From positions 1-64,000 of the forward strand of contig NZ_JPEO01000021.1 of the NCBI RefSeq assembly GCF_000753795.1: 64,000 nt of DNA, read 5' to 3'. A program made the translations under genes and the position numbers. This DNA is from Shewanella mangrovi (GTDB lineage Bacteria > Pseudomonadota > Gammaproteobacteria > Enterobacterales > Shewanellaceae). A model generated the notes under the pieces. That model ran no database searches. It saw only the letters and a program-made list of their open reading frames with translations, and was not told where the DNA came from. Below, piece after piece: positions 36,916 through 46,268 of this stretch (the stretch's first letter is position 1; every line of letters begins with the position of its first letter).

Positions 36916-37869
36916 ATGAAACTTTATAAGAAACTTGGTGTGATAGGCGCTGCGGCGATCGTCAGCTTCAGCTCGGCGGTATGGGCCGCACCTACCTTTA
37001 TTAACGTACTCACGGGCGGTACTAGCGGTATCTATTATCCGTTGGGCGTGGCGTTATCTCAGCTGTACGGCAACAACATCGACGGCGCCAAAACCTCAGT
37101 GCAAGCAACTAAAGCCTCGGTAGAAAATCTTAACTTATTACAAGCTGGCCGTGGCGAATTAGGCTTCGCGTTAGGTGACTCTGTTGCTGCTGCCTGGAAA
37201 GGTGATGCAGAAGCGGGCTTTAAAAAGCCGCTGAATAAATTGCGTTTGATCGCCGCTGTTTACCCTAACTACATTCAAATCGTTGCCAATAAAGATGCCA
37301 ATATCAAATCGCTGGCCGACCTCAAAGGTAAGCGGGTGTCGGTAGGCGCGCCAAAATCTGGCACTGAGTTGAATGCGCGTGCCATCTTTGCGGCAGCTGG
37401 TCTGTCTTATGATGATTTGGGCGCTGTGGAATATCTGCCATATGCCGAGTCGGTTGAACTGATCAAAAACCGTCAGCTGGATGCCACCCTGCAATCCTCT
37501 GGTTTAGGCATGGCGGCGTTTCGCGATTTAGCGTCCACAATGCCAGTGAACTTTGTACCGATCCCAAAAGAGGTGATTGACCGTATCGGTAACGCAGCGT
37601 TCCAACCCGGCGTGATCCCTGCTGGCACTTACGATGGTCAAGATACCGATGTTGACACTATTGCGATTCAAAACATGCTGGTCAGCCAGAAAGATGTGCC
37701 AGATGAAGTGGCTTATCAGATGGCTAAGCTCATCTTTGAAAACCTCGACTATCTGCGCAATGCGCATGCTGCTGCAAAGGCTATTAGTCTAGAAAAAGCG
37801 GTGAGTACTGCAATTCCGCTGCATCCTGGTGCAGAGCGTTATTACAAGGAAGTTGGCGTAATCAAATAA
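36916..37869 (+). CDS. TRAP transporter substrate-binding protein, TAXI family
   Basis: A 317-aa periplasmic binding protein with a signal peptide (about 1-25, cleavage after VWA). The mature N-terminus FINVLTGGTSGIYYPLGVAL is the TAXI signature. Further conserved blocks are NLNLLQAGRGELGFALGDS and DLKGKRVSVGAPKSGTELNAR. It captures a small organic acid or amino acid for the fused TRAP permease downstream. I chose the ATG at 36916, preceded by CAAGGAA; a longer frame upstream lacks a signal. The substrate is unknown. Confidence 0.93.
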   Translation: MKLYKKLGVIGAAAIVSFSSAVWAAPTFINVLTGGTSGIYYPLGVALSQLYGNNIDGAKTSVQATKASVENLNLLQAGRGELGFALGDSVAAAWKGDAEAGFKKPLNKLRLIAAVYPNYIQIVANKDANIKSLADLKGKRVSVGAPKSGTELNARAIFAAAGLSYDDLGAVEYLPYAESVELIKNRQLDATLQSSGLGMAAFRDLASTMPVNFVPIPKEVIDRIGNAAFQPGVIPAGTYDGQDTDVDTIAIQNMLVSQKDVPDEVAYQMAKLIFENLDYLRNAHAAAKAISLEKAVSTAIPLHPGAERYYKEVGVIK

Positions 37870-37893
37870 TGCTCGCCAGTAGTTCCATTTCAG

Positions 37894-37924
37894 AAATCGC
37901 TTCGACGAAATGTCGAAGCGATTT
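37894..37924 (+). promoter_or_regulatory. Intercistronic hairpin between TAXI and TRAP permease genes
   Basis: Perfect 13-bp stem AAATCGCTTCGAC-GAAAT-GTCGAAGCGATTT with little T tract. It probably stabilises the 3' end of the binding-protein message or partly terminates. This would give more binding protein than permease, as in other periplasmic-binding-protein operons. Confidence 0.65.
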
Positions 37925-37950
37925 GTCGTTTCTGATGTAGCGAGGCAAAA

Positions 37951-39972
37951 ATGACGGATTCCCAACAGGGGTTACATGCGGCCACCAAAGATTGGCCCAA
38001 GGCTTTGTTCACTGTAGCGCTGCTGTTTTCGGCGTTTCAATTAATTACTGCGGCATTCCATCCTGTTTCCACGCAGGTGCTGCGCGCAGTTCACGTCGGC
38101 TTTTTGTTGCTGATTGTATTTATTACTTATCCCACCACTAAGCGTCATCCACTCAAGCCGTTTGGCTGGCTGTTAGGGATTTTGGGGTTTTGTACCGCCG
38201 TTTATCAATGGGTGTTTGAAGCGGATCTTATCTATCGCTCAGGCGAATTGACCACCGCCGATCTGATTATTGGCACACTGTTGATTGCGTTAGTGTTTGA
38301 AGCGGCGCGGCGGGTGATGGGATTTGCGCTGCCATTTATCTGCACCATCTTTTTAGGTTACGGCTTGTTTGGTCAATATCTGCCGGGCGAGCTGATGCAC
38401 CGTGGCTATGGCTTTGATCAAATCGTTAATCAGCTTTCCTTTGGTACTGAAGGCTTCTACGGCACACCTACCTATGTGTCGGCGACCTATATTTTCCTGT
38501 TTATTCTGTTTGGCGCCTTCCTCGAACAGGCGGGCATGATCAAGCTCTTTACCGATTTTGCACTCGGGCTATTCGGGCATAAATCGGGCGGGCCAGCCAA
38601 AGTATCGGTAGTGTCATCAGCGCTGATGGGCACCATTACCGGCTCTGGTGTCGCCAACGTGGTGACCACTGGCCAATTTACTATTCCGTTGATGATGCGC
38701 TTTGGTTATCGCCCTGCGTTTGCTGGTGGTGTTGAAGCGACATCAAGTATGGGCAGTCAGATCATGCCGCCCATCATGGGCGCGGTGGCGTTCATTATGG
38801 CGGAAACCATCAACGTAGAATTTATCGAGATTGCTAAAGCGGCATTAGTCCCCGCCATGCTTTACTTCGGCTCAGTATTTTGGATGGTGCATCTGGAGGC
38901 AAAACGCGCCGGATTGGACGGCCTGCCAAAAGAGGAGTGTCCAAATCCATGGCAAGCGATTAGCCAACGCTGGTATTTGCTGATTCCGCTGGCGGTATTG
39001 ATTGGCTTGTTGTTCTCTGGTCGTACGCCGTTGTTCAGTGGCACCGTTGGCTTATCGCTGACGGCGTTGGTGATCCTTGGCTCGGCAATTGTGATGCAAG
39101 TGTCGTCTAAGTGGTTACGGCTGGTGTTCTGGATTGCCTTAGGCATTTTGTGCGCGGGCTTTTTCCAAATGGGCATCGCGGTGGTGTTTGGTGTGATCGC
39201 GGCTTTGGTCGGCGTGTGCTGGTTTATTAAAGGTGGCCGTGACACGTTGCAAATCTGTTTGCATGCGTTGGTCGATGGCGCGCGTCATGCGGTACCAGTG
39301 GGGATTGCCTGTGTGCTGGTCGGGGTGATTATCGGTATTGTGTCGCTTACTGGTGTGGCTTCAACCGTTGCGGGTTACATTCTGCATGTGGGACAAAATA
39401 ATCTGTTCCTGTCGCTGGTGCTGACCATGATCACCTGCCTGATCCTCGGTATGGGGATCCCGTCGATTCCGAACTACATCATTACCAGCTCCATTGCTGC
39501 GCCAGCACTGCTGGATCTTGGTGTGCCGCTCATCGTCTCGCACATGTTCGTGTTTTACTTCGGCATCATGTCGGACTTAACTCCGCCGGTCGCCTTGGCC
39601 TGTTTTGCTGCAGCCCCCATTGCGAAAGAGCGTGGTTTAAAGATCAGCCTGTGGGCGGTGCGCATCGCGATTGCCGGGTTTATCATTCCCTATATGTCGG
39701 TCTACTCGCCAGCGTTGATGCTACAGAGCGATAGCACCTTAGCGATTATCTACGTGGTGATCAAAGCGGCATTGGCAATTGGCTTATGGGGCGCGGTGTT
39801 TACCGGCTATCTTACGAAACCTTTGGCATGGTGGGAGCGATTGTTGGGCTTTGCTGCTGGTGCTTCGCTGATTTTGGCGACGCCAATGAGCGATGAACTC
39901 GGCTTTACGCTAGTAGGCTTGTTCCTGCTGCAACACCTGGGACGCGATTTCTTAGCGCGTCGTAAAGCCTGA
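37951..39972 (+). CDS. TRAP transporter fused permease (4TM + 12TM)
   Basis: A 673-aa membrane protein joining the small DctQ-like part (first four helices, about 15-130) and the large DctM-like part. This is the form that usually pairs with TAXI binding proteins. Typical blocks: GAFLEQAGMIKLFTDFALGL, SALMGTITGSGVANVVTTG (substrate/sodium-site region), GSQIMPPIMGAVAFIMAE and LTPPVALACFAAAPIA. It uses an Na+ gradient to import the ligand of the upstream protein. It overlaps the DUF1850 gene by one base (TGATG). Confidence 0.95.
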   Translation: MTDSQQGLHAATKDWPKALFTVALLFSAFQLITAAFHPVSTQVLRAVHVGFLLLIVFITYPTTKRHPLKPFGWLLGILGFCTAVYQWVFEADLIYRSGELTTADLIIGTLLIALVFEAARRVMGFALPFICTIFLGYGLFGQYLPGELMHRGYGFDQIVNQLSFGTEGFYGTPTYVSATYIFLFILFGAFLEQAGMIKLFTDFALGLFGHKSGGPAKVSVVSSALMGTITGSGVANVVTTGQFTIPLMMRFGYRPAFAGGVEATSSMGSQIMPPIMGAVAFIMAETINVEFIEIAKAALVPAMLYFGSVFWMVHLEAKRAGLDGLPKEECPNPWQAISQRWYLLIPLAVLIGLLFSGRTPLFSGTVGLSLTALVILGSAIVMQVSSKWLRLVFWIALGILCAGFFQMGIAVVFGVIAALVGVCWFIKGGRDTLQICLHALVDGARHAVPVGIACVLVGVIIGIVSLTGVASTVAGYILHVGQNNLFLSLVLTMITCLILGMGIPSIPNYIITSSIAAPALLDLGVPLIVSHMFVFYFGIMSDLTPPVALACFAAAPIAKERGLKISLWAVRIAIAGFIIPYMSVYSPALMLQSDSTLAIIYVVIKAALAIGLWGAVFTGYLTKPLAWWERLLGFAAGASLILATPMSDELGFTLVGLFLLQHLGRDFLARRKA

Positions 39973-40361
39973 TGCTCGGTTTATGTTTAGGGCTTGCTGG
40001 TCATGTGTGGGCTGAACTGCCGCAACAGCAGTTCACCCTCAGTTGGCATCACACGGTGGAGAAAATCGTCTGGCAGGAGGATTACCGGCTCACCCCAGCA
40101 GGCTTACAAATATTGCAGGCGCGGGTGAAAGGCACTGGTGCTGGGATGGAGATCCCCGATGATGCTAAGTTTTATGATGACAGTTGGCATTATCAGCCAA
40201 AATTGGCGCCCATTGCTGTGCTGCGCTTGGGGCGGGCACCGGAAGCGGGTGACTACCAGTTGTGCTTTAATGGTAAATGTCAGCCGATGAGTCACTGGAT
40301 TGGCGCACCGAATCATCAAGTCGAGGCGGTTGAGCTATGGAGTTGTGCAGTCAACCCTTGA
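39972..40361 (+). CDS. DUF1850 protein of the TRAP-TAXI operon
   Basis: A 129-aa protein with a short signal-like N-terminus (MLGLCLGLAGHVWA). The core FTLSWHHTVEKIVWQEDYRL and AKFYDDSWHY is typical of DUF1850. Genes of this family occur next to TAXI/TRAP permeases, suggesting an accessory role in the same transporter; the mechanism is unknown. The start overlaps the permease stop, so expression is coupled. Confidence 0.8.
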   Translation: MLGLCLGLAGHVWAELPQQQFTLSWHHTVEKIVWQEDYRLTPAGLQILQARVKGTGAGMEIPDDAKFYDDSWHYQPKLAPIAVLRLGRAPEAGDYQLCFNGKCQPMSHWIGAPNHQVEAVELWSCAVNP

Positions 40362-40375
40362 GTCGAGAACCGCAA

Positions 40376-40409
40376 TAAAAAACGGCGCTAATTGCGCCGT
40401 TTTTTATGC
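40376..40409. terminator. Bidirectional terminator after DUF1850 / pbpG
   Basis: AAAAAACGGCGC-TAAT-TGCGCCGTTTTTT hairpin with an A run on one side and a T run on the other, between the convergent DUF1850 and pbpG genes. Confidence 0.9.
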
Positions 40410-40411
40410 AA

Positions 40412-41356
40412 CTAAGGCACTGCTAGCAGATTCTCCTGTTGCGCTGAGAGTTGCTCATGTTCGGCGCGTTTTTTCAGCTTATACGCCAATGCTTCGTCAG
40501 GTACCGGTGAGCTTTTGCCGGTCGTAATCCATTTTTTTAAGCGGGTGGCATCGGCGATATGGGTGTATTTACCGTAGGAATCAAGCGCCACAAATGCGAC
40601 ATGACGGTGGCCCATTTTGGTTAGCATCACCAAGCAGTGGCCAGCATCATCGGTATAGCCGGTTTTCGTCAATTCAATATGCCAGCTTTTGCGGTTAACC
40701 AACGGGTTGGTGTTATAAAAGGCAAGGCTATAGCGTGGCCGATGAAAGGTGACACTCCGGTTTTTCGCCGAACTCAGTTTGCCAATGAGTGGATACTTTC
40801 TGACGGCCAACACCAGTTTGATTAAGTCGGCTGCCGTCGACACATTGTGTGACGACAAACCCGTAGGTTCTTCAAAGTGACTGTTGTTCATGCCCAATGC
40901 TTTCGCTTTGGCATTCATCGCTGCAACAAAAGCGGTAAAACCACCAGGATAATGATGCGCTAAGGTTGTCGCTGCGCGGTTTTCTGAGGCCATAAGTGAC
41001 AACGCTAGTGCCTCTTTGCGGGTGAGGGTGCTGCCGATGCGAATACGGGAAATCACGTTTTGCATAATTGGTGATTGGCTGACATCTACCCTGATGCGTT
41101 CATTCAAAGGTAAGCCAGCATCCAATACCACCAATGCGGTCATCAGTTTGCTGACCGAAGCGATAGGGGTTACCAGATCAGGCGCTTCAGAATAGAGGGT
41201 TTTACCAGTGTCGAGGTCGACCAACATTGTGCTTTGTGAGGCTAAAAGCTGTTGGTTTTCCGGTATCTTAGGAGCGGCAAAAACACTGCTGGATAGCAGC
41301 ATTAAGCAGCAGAGGCTGGCTGTAAAAAGTCGTCTCAACATTGGCACTAAACGCAT
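40412..41356 (-). CDS. pbpG: D-alanyl-D-alanine endopeptidase (PBP7)
   Basis: Low-molecular-weight penicillin-binding protein of 314 aa, S11 family. It has a signal peptide (cleavage about VFA-AP), the active-site SxxK in ASVSKLMTAL, the SxN in LMASENRAATTL, and the KTG in ELTKTGYTDDAGHC. E. coli PBP7 cleaves D-Ala-meso-DAP cross-links. The protein lacks the long C-terminal domain of PBP5/6, consistent with PBP7. The first ATG is used; an ATG 15 bases later is possible. Confidence 0.92.
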   Translation of the reverse strand: MRLVPMLRRLFTASLCCLMLLSSSVFAAPKIPENQQLLASQSTMLVDLDTGKTLYSEAPDLVTPIASVSKLMTALVVLDAGLPLNERIRVDVSQSPIMQNVISRIRIGSTLTRKEALALSLMASENRAATTLAHHYPGGFTAFVAAMNAKAKALGMNNSHFEEPTGLSSHNVSTAADLIKLVLAVRKYPLIGKLSSAKNRSVTFHRPRYSLAFYNTNPLVNRKSWHIELTKTGYTDDAGHCLVMLTKMGHRHVAFVALDSYGKYTHIADATRLKKWITTGKSSPVPDEALAYKLKKRAEHEQLSAQQENLLAVP

Positions 41357-41457
41357 TTCTGGTAAAAATATCGTTGCTCAGTGTAATAAAATCGTTTGCT
41401 GTTGCAAGGGATGTGGCGGCCAAGCGGAGATTAATTTGCCTTTTGCGGGCGACAACC

Positions 41458-41486
41458 AAAAAAGGATGGCATTGGGCCATCCTTTC
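41458..41486 (-). terminator. Terminator of mtnC
   Basis: AAAGGATGGC-ATTGG-GCCATCCTTT, a perfect 10-bp stem. On the minus strand it is followed by six U, 18 bases past the mtnC stop. Confidence 0.85.
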
Positions 41487-41503
41487 ATTTTTAGGGCTAA
41501 AAC

Positions 41504-42184
41504 TTAGCTTAATTGCAGGTCGTTAAAGCTGCGAATATGGCGGAAGCTGCCTGCGGCTTCCGCAGGATCGCGCAGCATCTGACAGGTCTGTAGTCCGGCA
41601 GACTGGGCTGCTTTCAATTCATCCGCTAAATCGGAGATAAACATGACCTGTTTCGGCGCCATACTGATGGTGTTGATGATATTACTGTAGGCTTGCTTAT
41701 CCTGCTTGCCGCCGGTACGGGTATCAAAATGGCCGTTGAAAATTTCGGTCAGGTCGCCACCATCGCTGTGGCTAAACAGCAGCTTTTGCGCTTCAGCTGA
41801 GGCAGAAGAGAAGCTGTAGAGACGAATGCCGCGCGCCTTAAAACGTGTAGCAGCGTCGATGAAATCAGGGAAGATATGACCAGTGAATTCACCTTTGGCG
41901 TAGCCTTCTTTCCAAATCAGCCCTTGCAGGGTTTTCAGTGGGGTGGCTTTGCGATCTTCTTTAACCCACTGCTGTAGAATTTCCGCCACGCGCTCAATGG
42001 AAGCATCTTCTTCAAGTGCCATTTCGCGAGTATCACAGATGCAGTTATCCACCAGCACATCATCTTTATGTTGTGCGAGATAGGTCGGCATGGCCTTAAT
42101 GGAATAAGGAAACAGCACATCATGGATAAAGGCGTGATCCGTGGTGGTTCCTGCAGTGTCGACGATAATGGCTCTGATGCCCAT
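41504..42184 (-). CDS. mtnC: Acireductone synthase (enolase-phosphatase E1)
   Basis: HAD-superfamily enzyme of 226 aa that carries out enolisation and dephosphorylation of 2,3-diketo-5-methylthiopentyl-1-phosphate in methionine salvage. The HAD motif I reads [20 protein letters not shown], a variant of the usual [15 protein letters not shown] and [20 protein letters not shown] supply the Lys and acidic motifs III/IV. I chose the ATG at 42184 ([12 protein letters not shown]), with GGGAG upstream. The other salvage genes (mtnB, mtnD, mtnA/K) are not in this window. Confidence 0.92.
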   Translation of the reverse strand: MGIRAIIVDTAGTTTDHAFIHDVLFPYSIKAMPTYLAQHKDDVLVDNCICDTREMALEEDASIERVAEILQQWVKEDRKATPLKTLQGLIWKEGYAKGEFTGHIFPDFIDAATRFKARGIRLYSFSSASAEAQKLLFSHSDGGDLTEIFNGHFDTRTGGKQDKQAYSNIINTISMAPKQVMFISDLADELKAAQSAGLQTCQMLRDPAEAAGSFRHIRSFNDLQLS

Positions 42185-42477
42185 GAGATTGGTACTCCCG
42201 AGACTCCTTGTTAGCGCTGAGAGCATACTAAGCGTTATTGCCGCATTTGACCAGTCAAACACCGATTTGCTTAGTGTCTGTGAGTTTAATTCATAGGCCC
42301 TATCAATTTCGGTTGCCTTCAGACCTATTTAGAAACACCTTAATCTTTGTATTGTTTAACTTCTTCTGTTAGAACTGCTGTAAAATTGAACACTGAAGCG
42401 GATCGCGCACGTCTGGTGGGAACGACGGGATTCAACCTCAGCAATAGCTGTGTGAGCGGCAAATTAAGGAGGATGTA
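42185..42477. other. mtnC / iorA divergent promoter region
   Basis: About 290 bases between divergent genes. It contains an AAGGAGGA ribosome site directly before iorA. I see no clear operator or small gene. Confidence 0.5.
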
Positions 42478-42945
42478 ATGAAATACGCGTTATCCATCAA
42501 TGGCAGTCAACTCGAAGCGGATGTCGATCCAGATACGCCGCTGCTGTGGGTGTTGCGTGACACACTCAAACTTAAGGGCACCAAGTTTGGTTGTGGCATG
42601 TCGCTGTGTGGTGCCTGCACAGTGCACCTGGACGGTAAACCGATACGCAGCTGCGTGACGCCAATAAGTGCCGTCGGCAGCAAATCCATTACCACTATCG
42701 AAGGCATTGGCAACGACACCGTTGGCCAAAAAGTGCAGCAGGCATGGAAAATTCTCGATGTACCACAGTGCGGTTACTGCCAAGCGGGGCAAATCATGGC
42801 GGCTGTCTCGCTGCTCAAGCAGTTTCCGCAACCCACAGATCAGCAGATTGATGCCGGCATGAGCCGTAATCTCTGTCGCTGCGCTACCTACCATCGTATT
42901 AAAGCGGCGATTCATCAGGTCGCAGATGCGGTCAAGGAGGGCTAA
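42478..42945 (+). CDS. 2Fe-2S subunit of a molybdenum hydroxylase (IorA type)
   Basis: A 155-aa electron-transfer subunit with two [2Fe-2S] clusters. The plant-type cluster is in GTKFGCGMSLCGACTVHLDG plus the later RSCVTP; the second is in QCGYCQAGQIM and SRNLCRCATYHRI. It matches the small subunit of isoquinoline 1-oxidoreductase and other membrane-anchored aldehyde oxidases. It starts after AAGGAGG and ends 3 bases before the large subunit. The substrate is not known, so a specific name is not justified. Confidence 0.92.
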   Translation: MKYALSINGSQLEADVDPDTPLLWVLRDTLKLKGTKFGCGMSLCGACTVHLDGKPIRSCVTPISAVGSKSITTIEGIGNDTVGQKVQQAWKILDVPQCGYCQAGQIMAAVSLLKQFPQPTDQQIDAGMSRNLCRCATYHRIKAAIHQVADAVKEG

Positions 42946-42948
42946 GCG

Positions 42949-45105
42949 ATGACCACGACTCTCAATCCGGCAAGACGTCATTTTCTTAAAGCCAGTGCTG
43001 CTATTGGCGGTGGGTTATTTCTGGGACTGTATCTGCCGAACATAGCTTATGCCGCGGAAGCCGGCCAAATGGCGGTATTGAGTGCGCACGTGCGGATTAC
43101 TGCTGACGGTGTTATCGAAATTATGTCGGTAGCGCCTGAAATCGGTCAGGGAATTAAAACCTCGCTGCCGATGGTGATTTGTGAAGAATTGGATGCCGAC
43201 TGGGCGCAAGTGAGTGTGTTGCAAGCCCCAGTTAACAGTGACGCCTTTGGCCGCCAGTCAGCGGGAGGGAGTCGCAGTACGCCCGCCCACTTTGATGAAC
43301 ATCGTCGTATCGGTGCTGCCGCACGGCAGATGTTGCTGCAAGCTGCAGCAGAGCAATGGCAGGTGCCGTTGGCATCGTTGACCACTCAAGCTGGGATTGT
43401 TCATCATGGCGCCAGCGGCCGCCAGCTGAGCTATGCGCGACTGGCGAACCAAGCCGCGCGGCAACAATCGCCCGATTTAGCCTCAATAACCCTGAAAAAT
43501 CCGGCTGATTTTAGCCTGATTGGCCAATTTACCTCTGGCGTGGATAACGATGCGCTAGTGCATGGTCGTCCGCTATTTGGTATCGATGTTGAGCTGCCTA
43601 GCATGCTGCACGCAGTTATTCATAAGTGCCCGGTATTTGGCGGCCGGGTGAAGACGGTAGATCTGGCGTCGATTAACGCTTTGCCCGGTATTCGTCACGC
43701 CTTTGTGATTGACACTTCAAGTGTTGATAGTGGCGTCGCGATTGTGGCGGATAGCTGGTGGCAGGCAGAAAAAGCACGGCGTCAGCTCAAGGTGCAATGG
43801 GACGAAGGCAAGGCCAAACAGCAAAATAGCGCTGACTTTGATAAGCAAGCTCAGCAACTATGGCGAAAGGCGCCAAGCCAGATAACCCAGCAAGTCGGCA
43901 ATGTCGACAAGGCATTTGCTGATGCAGCCAAAGTAATTGAAGCTGAATATGCCTACCCCTTTATTGCCCACGGACAACTTGAACCCATCAACTGCACTGC
44001 GCACTGGCAAGCGGGGCATTTAACCCTGTGGGCACCAACGCAAAATCCTGCCAGTGGTCAGCGTCAGGCGGCATCAGCCATCGGTATTGACGTCAATGAT
44101 GTCACCGTTAATGTCACTCGTATGGGCGGAGGTTTTGGGCGCCGGCTGTTTAACGACTACATGGCGGAAGCCGCCATTATCGCCAAACAGGTGGGCGTGC
44201 CGGTGAAATTGCTGTGGAATCGCCAGGATGACTTCCAGCATGACTATTATCGTCCGGGTGGCTATCACAAGTTTAAGGCGGGCATCGACGCGCAGGGGCA
44301 ACTACAGGCCTTTAGCGACCACTTTGTCAGCTTTGGCAATAATGGCCGCACACTGCTAGCGGCGGGAATGCATGCTGCAGAGTTTCCAACCGGCTTTGTG
44401 CCTAACCTGCAATTTGGCAGCTCTTTAATTGAGGCGCAGATTCCCACCGGTTGGTTGCGGGCACCGACCAGCAACGCCATGGGCTTTGTATTCCAGTCAA
44501 TGCTGGATGAAGTGGCGCACGCTGCTGGCCAAGATCCGCTTGCGTTCCAATTGGCGTTACTGCGACGCAGTGATGCTAAGCCGCAAAATGGTTTCTCACC
44601 ACAGCGTATGGCCGCGGTGTTAGAGCGGGTTGCTGAGCTCAGTGACTGGGGCAAGCCTGTACCTGAGTTTCATGGTAAAGGCATCGCTTGCTATTACAGT
44701 CACGCAGGCTATTTTGCCGAAGTGGTGCAAGCCAGCGTCAACCAGATGGGAGCGGTGAAGGTTGAGAAAATTTGGGTGGTTGGCGATGTCGGTCAGTTTA
44801 TTGTGAACCCCAGTGGCGCCATGCATCAGGTGCAAGGTGCGGTGCTAGAAGGCTTATCACAGGCGCTGTATCAGCAAGTATTGATTGATGGTGGGGCGCA
44901 GGTAAGCAACTACCATCAACACAAGATACTGGCGATGAATGCCGTACCTGAGGTTGAGGTGGAATTCTTAGCCACCGATAATCCGACGACCGGTTTAGGC
45001 GAGCCAGCATTGCCACCGGTGATCCCCGCGCTCTGTAATGCGTTGTTTGCTGCCACAGGTAAACGAGTACGCAGTTTGCCGATTAAAGCGGAAATGTTTG
45101 CTTAA
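42949..45105 (+). CDS. Molybdopterin-binding subunit of aldehyde/isoquinoline oxidoreductase family
   Basis: A 718-aa catalytic subunit of the xanthine-oxidase family (IorB type). The N-terminus has a Tat signal, ARRHFLKASAAIGGGLFLGL, so the folded enzyme is exported. Cofactor-binding blocks: EIGQGIKTSLPMVICEELDA, GGGFGRRLFNDYMAEAA, and GEPALPPVIPALCNALFAATG with the catalytic glutamate near the C-terminus. It likely hydroxylates an aldehyde or N-heterocycle in the periplasm. It needs MPT-cytosine dinucleotide cofactor; mogA lies in this window but other moa/moc genes do not. Confidence 0.92.
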   Translation: MTTTLNPARRHFLKASAAIGGGLFLGLYLPNIAYAAEAGQMAVLSAHVRITADGVIEIMSVAPEIGQGIKTSLPMVICEELDADWAQVSVLQAPVNSDAFGRQSAGGSRSTPAHFDEHRRIGAAARQMLLQAAAEQWQVPLASLTTQAGIVHHGASGRQLSYARLANQAARQQSPDLASITLKNPADFSLIGQFTSGVDNDALVHGRPLFGIDVELPSMLHAVIHKCPVFGGRVKTVDLASINALPGIRHAFVIDTSSVDSGVAIVADSWWQAEKARRQLKVQWDEGKAKQQNSADFDKQAQQLWRKAPSQITQQVGNVDKAFADAAKVIEAEYAYPFIAHGQLEPINCTAHWQAGHLTLWAPTQNPASGQRQAASAIGIDVNDVTVNVTRMGGGFGRRLFNDYMAEAAIIAKQVGVPVKLLWNRQDDFQHDYYRPGGYHKFKAGIDAQGQLQAFSDHFVSFGNNGRTLLAAGMHAAEFPTGFVPNLQFGSSLIEAQIPTGWLRAPTSNAMGFVFQSMLDEVAHAAGQDPLAFQLALLRRSDAKPQNGFSPQRMAAVLERVAELSDWGKPVPEFHGKGIACYYSHAGYFAEVVQASVNQMGAVKVEKIWVVGDVGQFIVNPSGAMHQVQGAVLEGLSQALYQQVLIDGGAQVSNYHQHKILAMNAVPEVEVEFLATDNPTTGLGEPALPPVIPALCNALFAATGKRVRSLPIKAEMFA

Positions 45106-45158
45106 ACAGTGCCTTGCCGCGTACTTTCTCCATCACAAGCCGCTACTGAGCGGCTTGT

Positions 45159-46046
45159 TTATTTGGCGCTGTTGTCAGTGCTGAATACCGCCAACATGGC
45201 GGTTATTGCATCGCAGTGGTTATCTGCGTGCCATACCATCGCATAGGGGATTTCCGGTACGTTACCTTGCAGCGGCACCGCTTTGATATTATGTGGAAAT
45301 AGGTGGCGGCTATAGCTTGGCAGCAAGCAAACATGCTTCTTCATCGATTGCATCAACGAGATCGCCATGGTCAAGGTTTCAGCCTGATAACTCAACGCGA
45401 AATTAACCCCGTTACGCCGCCCAAAATCAACACTGGCTTGATGCAGCGCTGGGCCAAACTTGGGTGTGGCGGTGACGATTGGTTCGTTGGCTAAGGTGGC
45501 TGCCGACAGCTGCTCATGTTGCGCCAGCGGATGATCTTGATGCATCGCCGCAATCAGCGGCGCATGCCCTAACACATGATGCTTGAATCCATACATATCA
45601 GGTCTGGGAGGAGTGAAGGCGACGTCAATTTTTCCTGCCTGCACTTCATCAAATAAGGTGGGTGCCGGTAAGCTTCTGACCACTAAGTCAACCTGCTCTG
45701 GTTGCTGCACTATGGTGGAAACTTGCGCGAGATATTTGTGCTCCAAACCATAGTCAAATCCCGCGACAAATTGCGGTGCCGCACCTTGCGCAACTTGGCG
45801 TGCTCTTTCTACTGCTCGCTCACACTGTGCCAGTACCAATCGGCTTTCATCCAGAAACACCTTACCCGCTTCCGTCAGACTTACCTGGCGGTGACCACGA
45901 ATTAATAACTCGGCGCCAACGTAGCTTTCAAGGTCTTTAATCTGACGGCTTAGCGATGGCTGTACCGTGCACAGTTGGTTGGCCGCTTCAGTAAAACTTC
46001 CGGTGTCGGCAATGGTAACAAAATAGCGTAGATGTCTAAGTTCCAT
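45159..46046 (-). CDS. LysR-family transcriptional regulator
   Basis: A 295-aa LysR protein: N-terminal helix-turn-helix (ELRHLRYFVTIADTGSFTEAA, VQPSLSRQIKDLE) and a periplasmic-binding-like effector domain. The start at 46046 (MELRHLRYF) is the usual LysR beginning; an in-frame ATG at 46061 lies inside an inverted repeat and is less likely. It is divergent from the first SDR gene and convergent with the molybdenum hydroxylase, so either can be a target. The effector is unknown. Confidence 0.9.
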   Translation of the reverse strand: MELRHLRYFVTIADTGSFTEAANQLCTVQPSLSRQIKDLESYVGAELLIRGHRQVSLTEAGKVFLDESRLVLAQCERAVERARQVAQGAAPQFVAGFDYGLEHKYLAQVSTIVQQPEQVDLVVRSLPAPTLFDEVQAGKIDVAFTPPRPDMYGFKHHVLGHAPLIAAMHQDHPLAQHEQLSAATLANEPIVTATPKFGPALHQASVDFGRRNGVNFALSYQAETLTMAISLMQSMKKHVCLLPSYSRHLFPHNIKAVPLQGNVPEIPYAMVWHADNHCDAITAMLAVFSTDNSAK

Positions 46047-46057
46047 AAGCTTGGTTT

Positions 46058-46076
46058 CCATACTTTTTGAGTATGG
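46058..46076. promoter_or_regulatory. Inverted repeat at the LysR start
   Basis: CCATACT-TTTTG-AGTATGG, 7-bp arms and a 5-base centre, 12 bases upstream of the LysR start codon. It may be an autoregulatory operator or an mRNA hairpin affecting the ribosome site. Confidence 0.4.
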
Positions 46077-46135
46077 TATCAGGCTTTTAAACAATTGGCA
46101 GAAATTTATCCAACCGCATAAAGTAACCAATAAAG

Positions 46136-46151
46136 GGTGATGTTGATCACG
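46136..46151. promoter_or_regulatory. Candidate CRP site
   Basis: GGTGATGTTGATCACG keeps the GTGA-N6-TCAC core of the CRP consensus; only the outermost bases differ. It lies between the divergent LysR and SDR genes, about 120 bases before the SDR start. Control by CRP (or an FNR-like protein) is plausible. Confidence 0.5.
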
Positions 46152-46268
46152 TTTTTATGAGCGGTGATAACACTGCCTAATCAGGTCAATCACTCATCCC
46201 GCAGCATTCATCTGCACCTTAGCAAGCGATATTGCGCAAAGGTGCCAAGCACAATGAAAGGTGATGTT

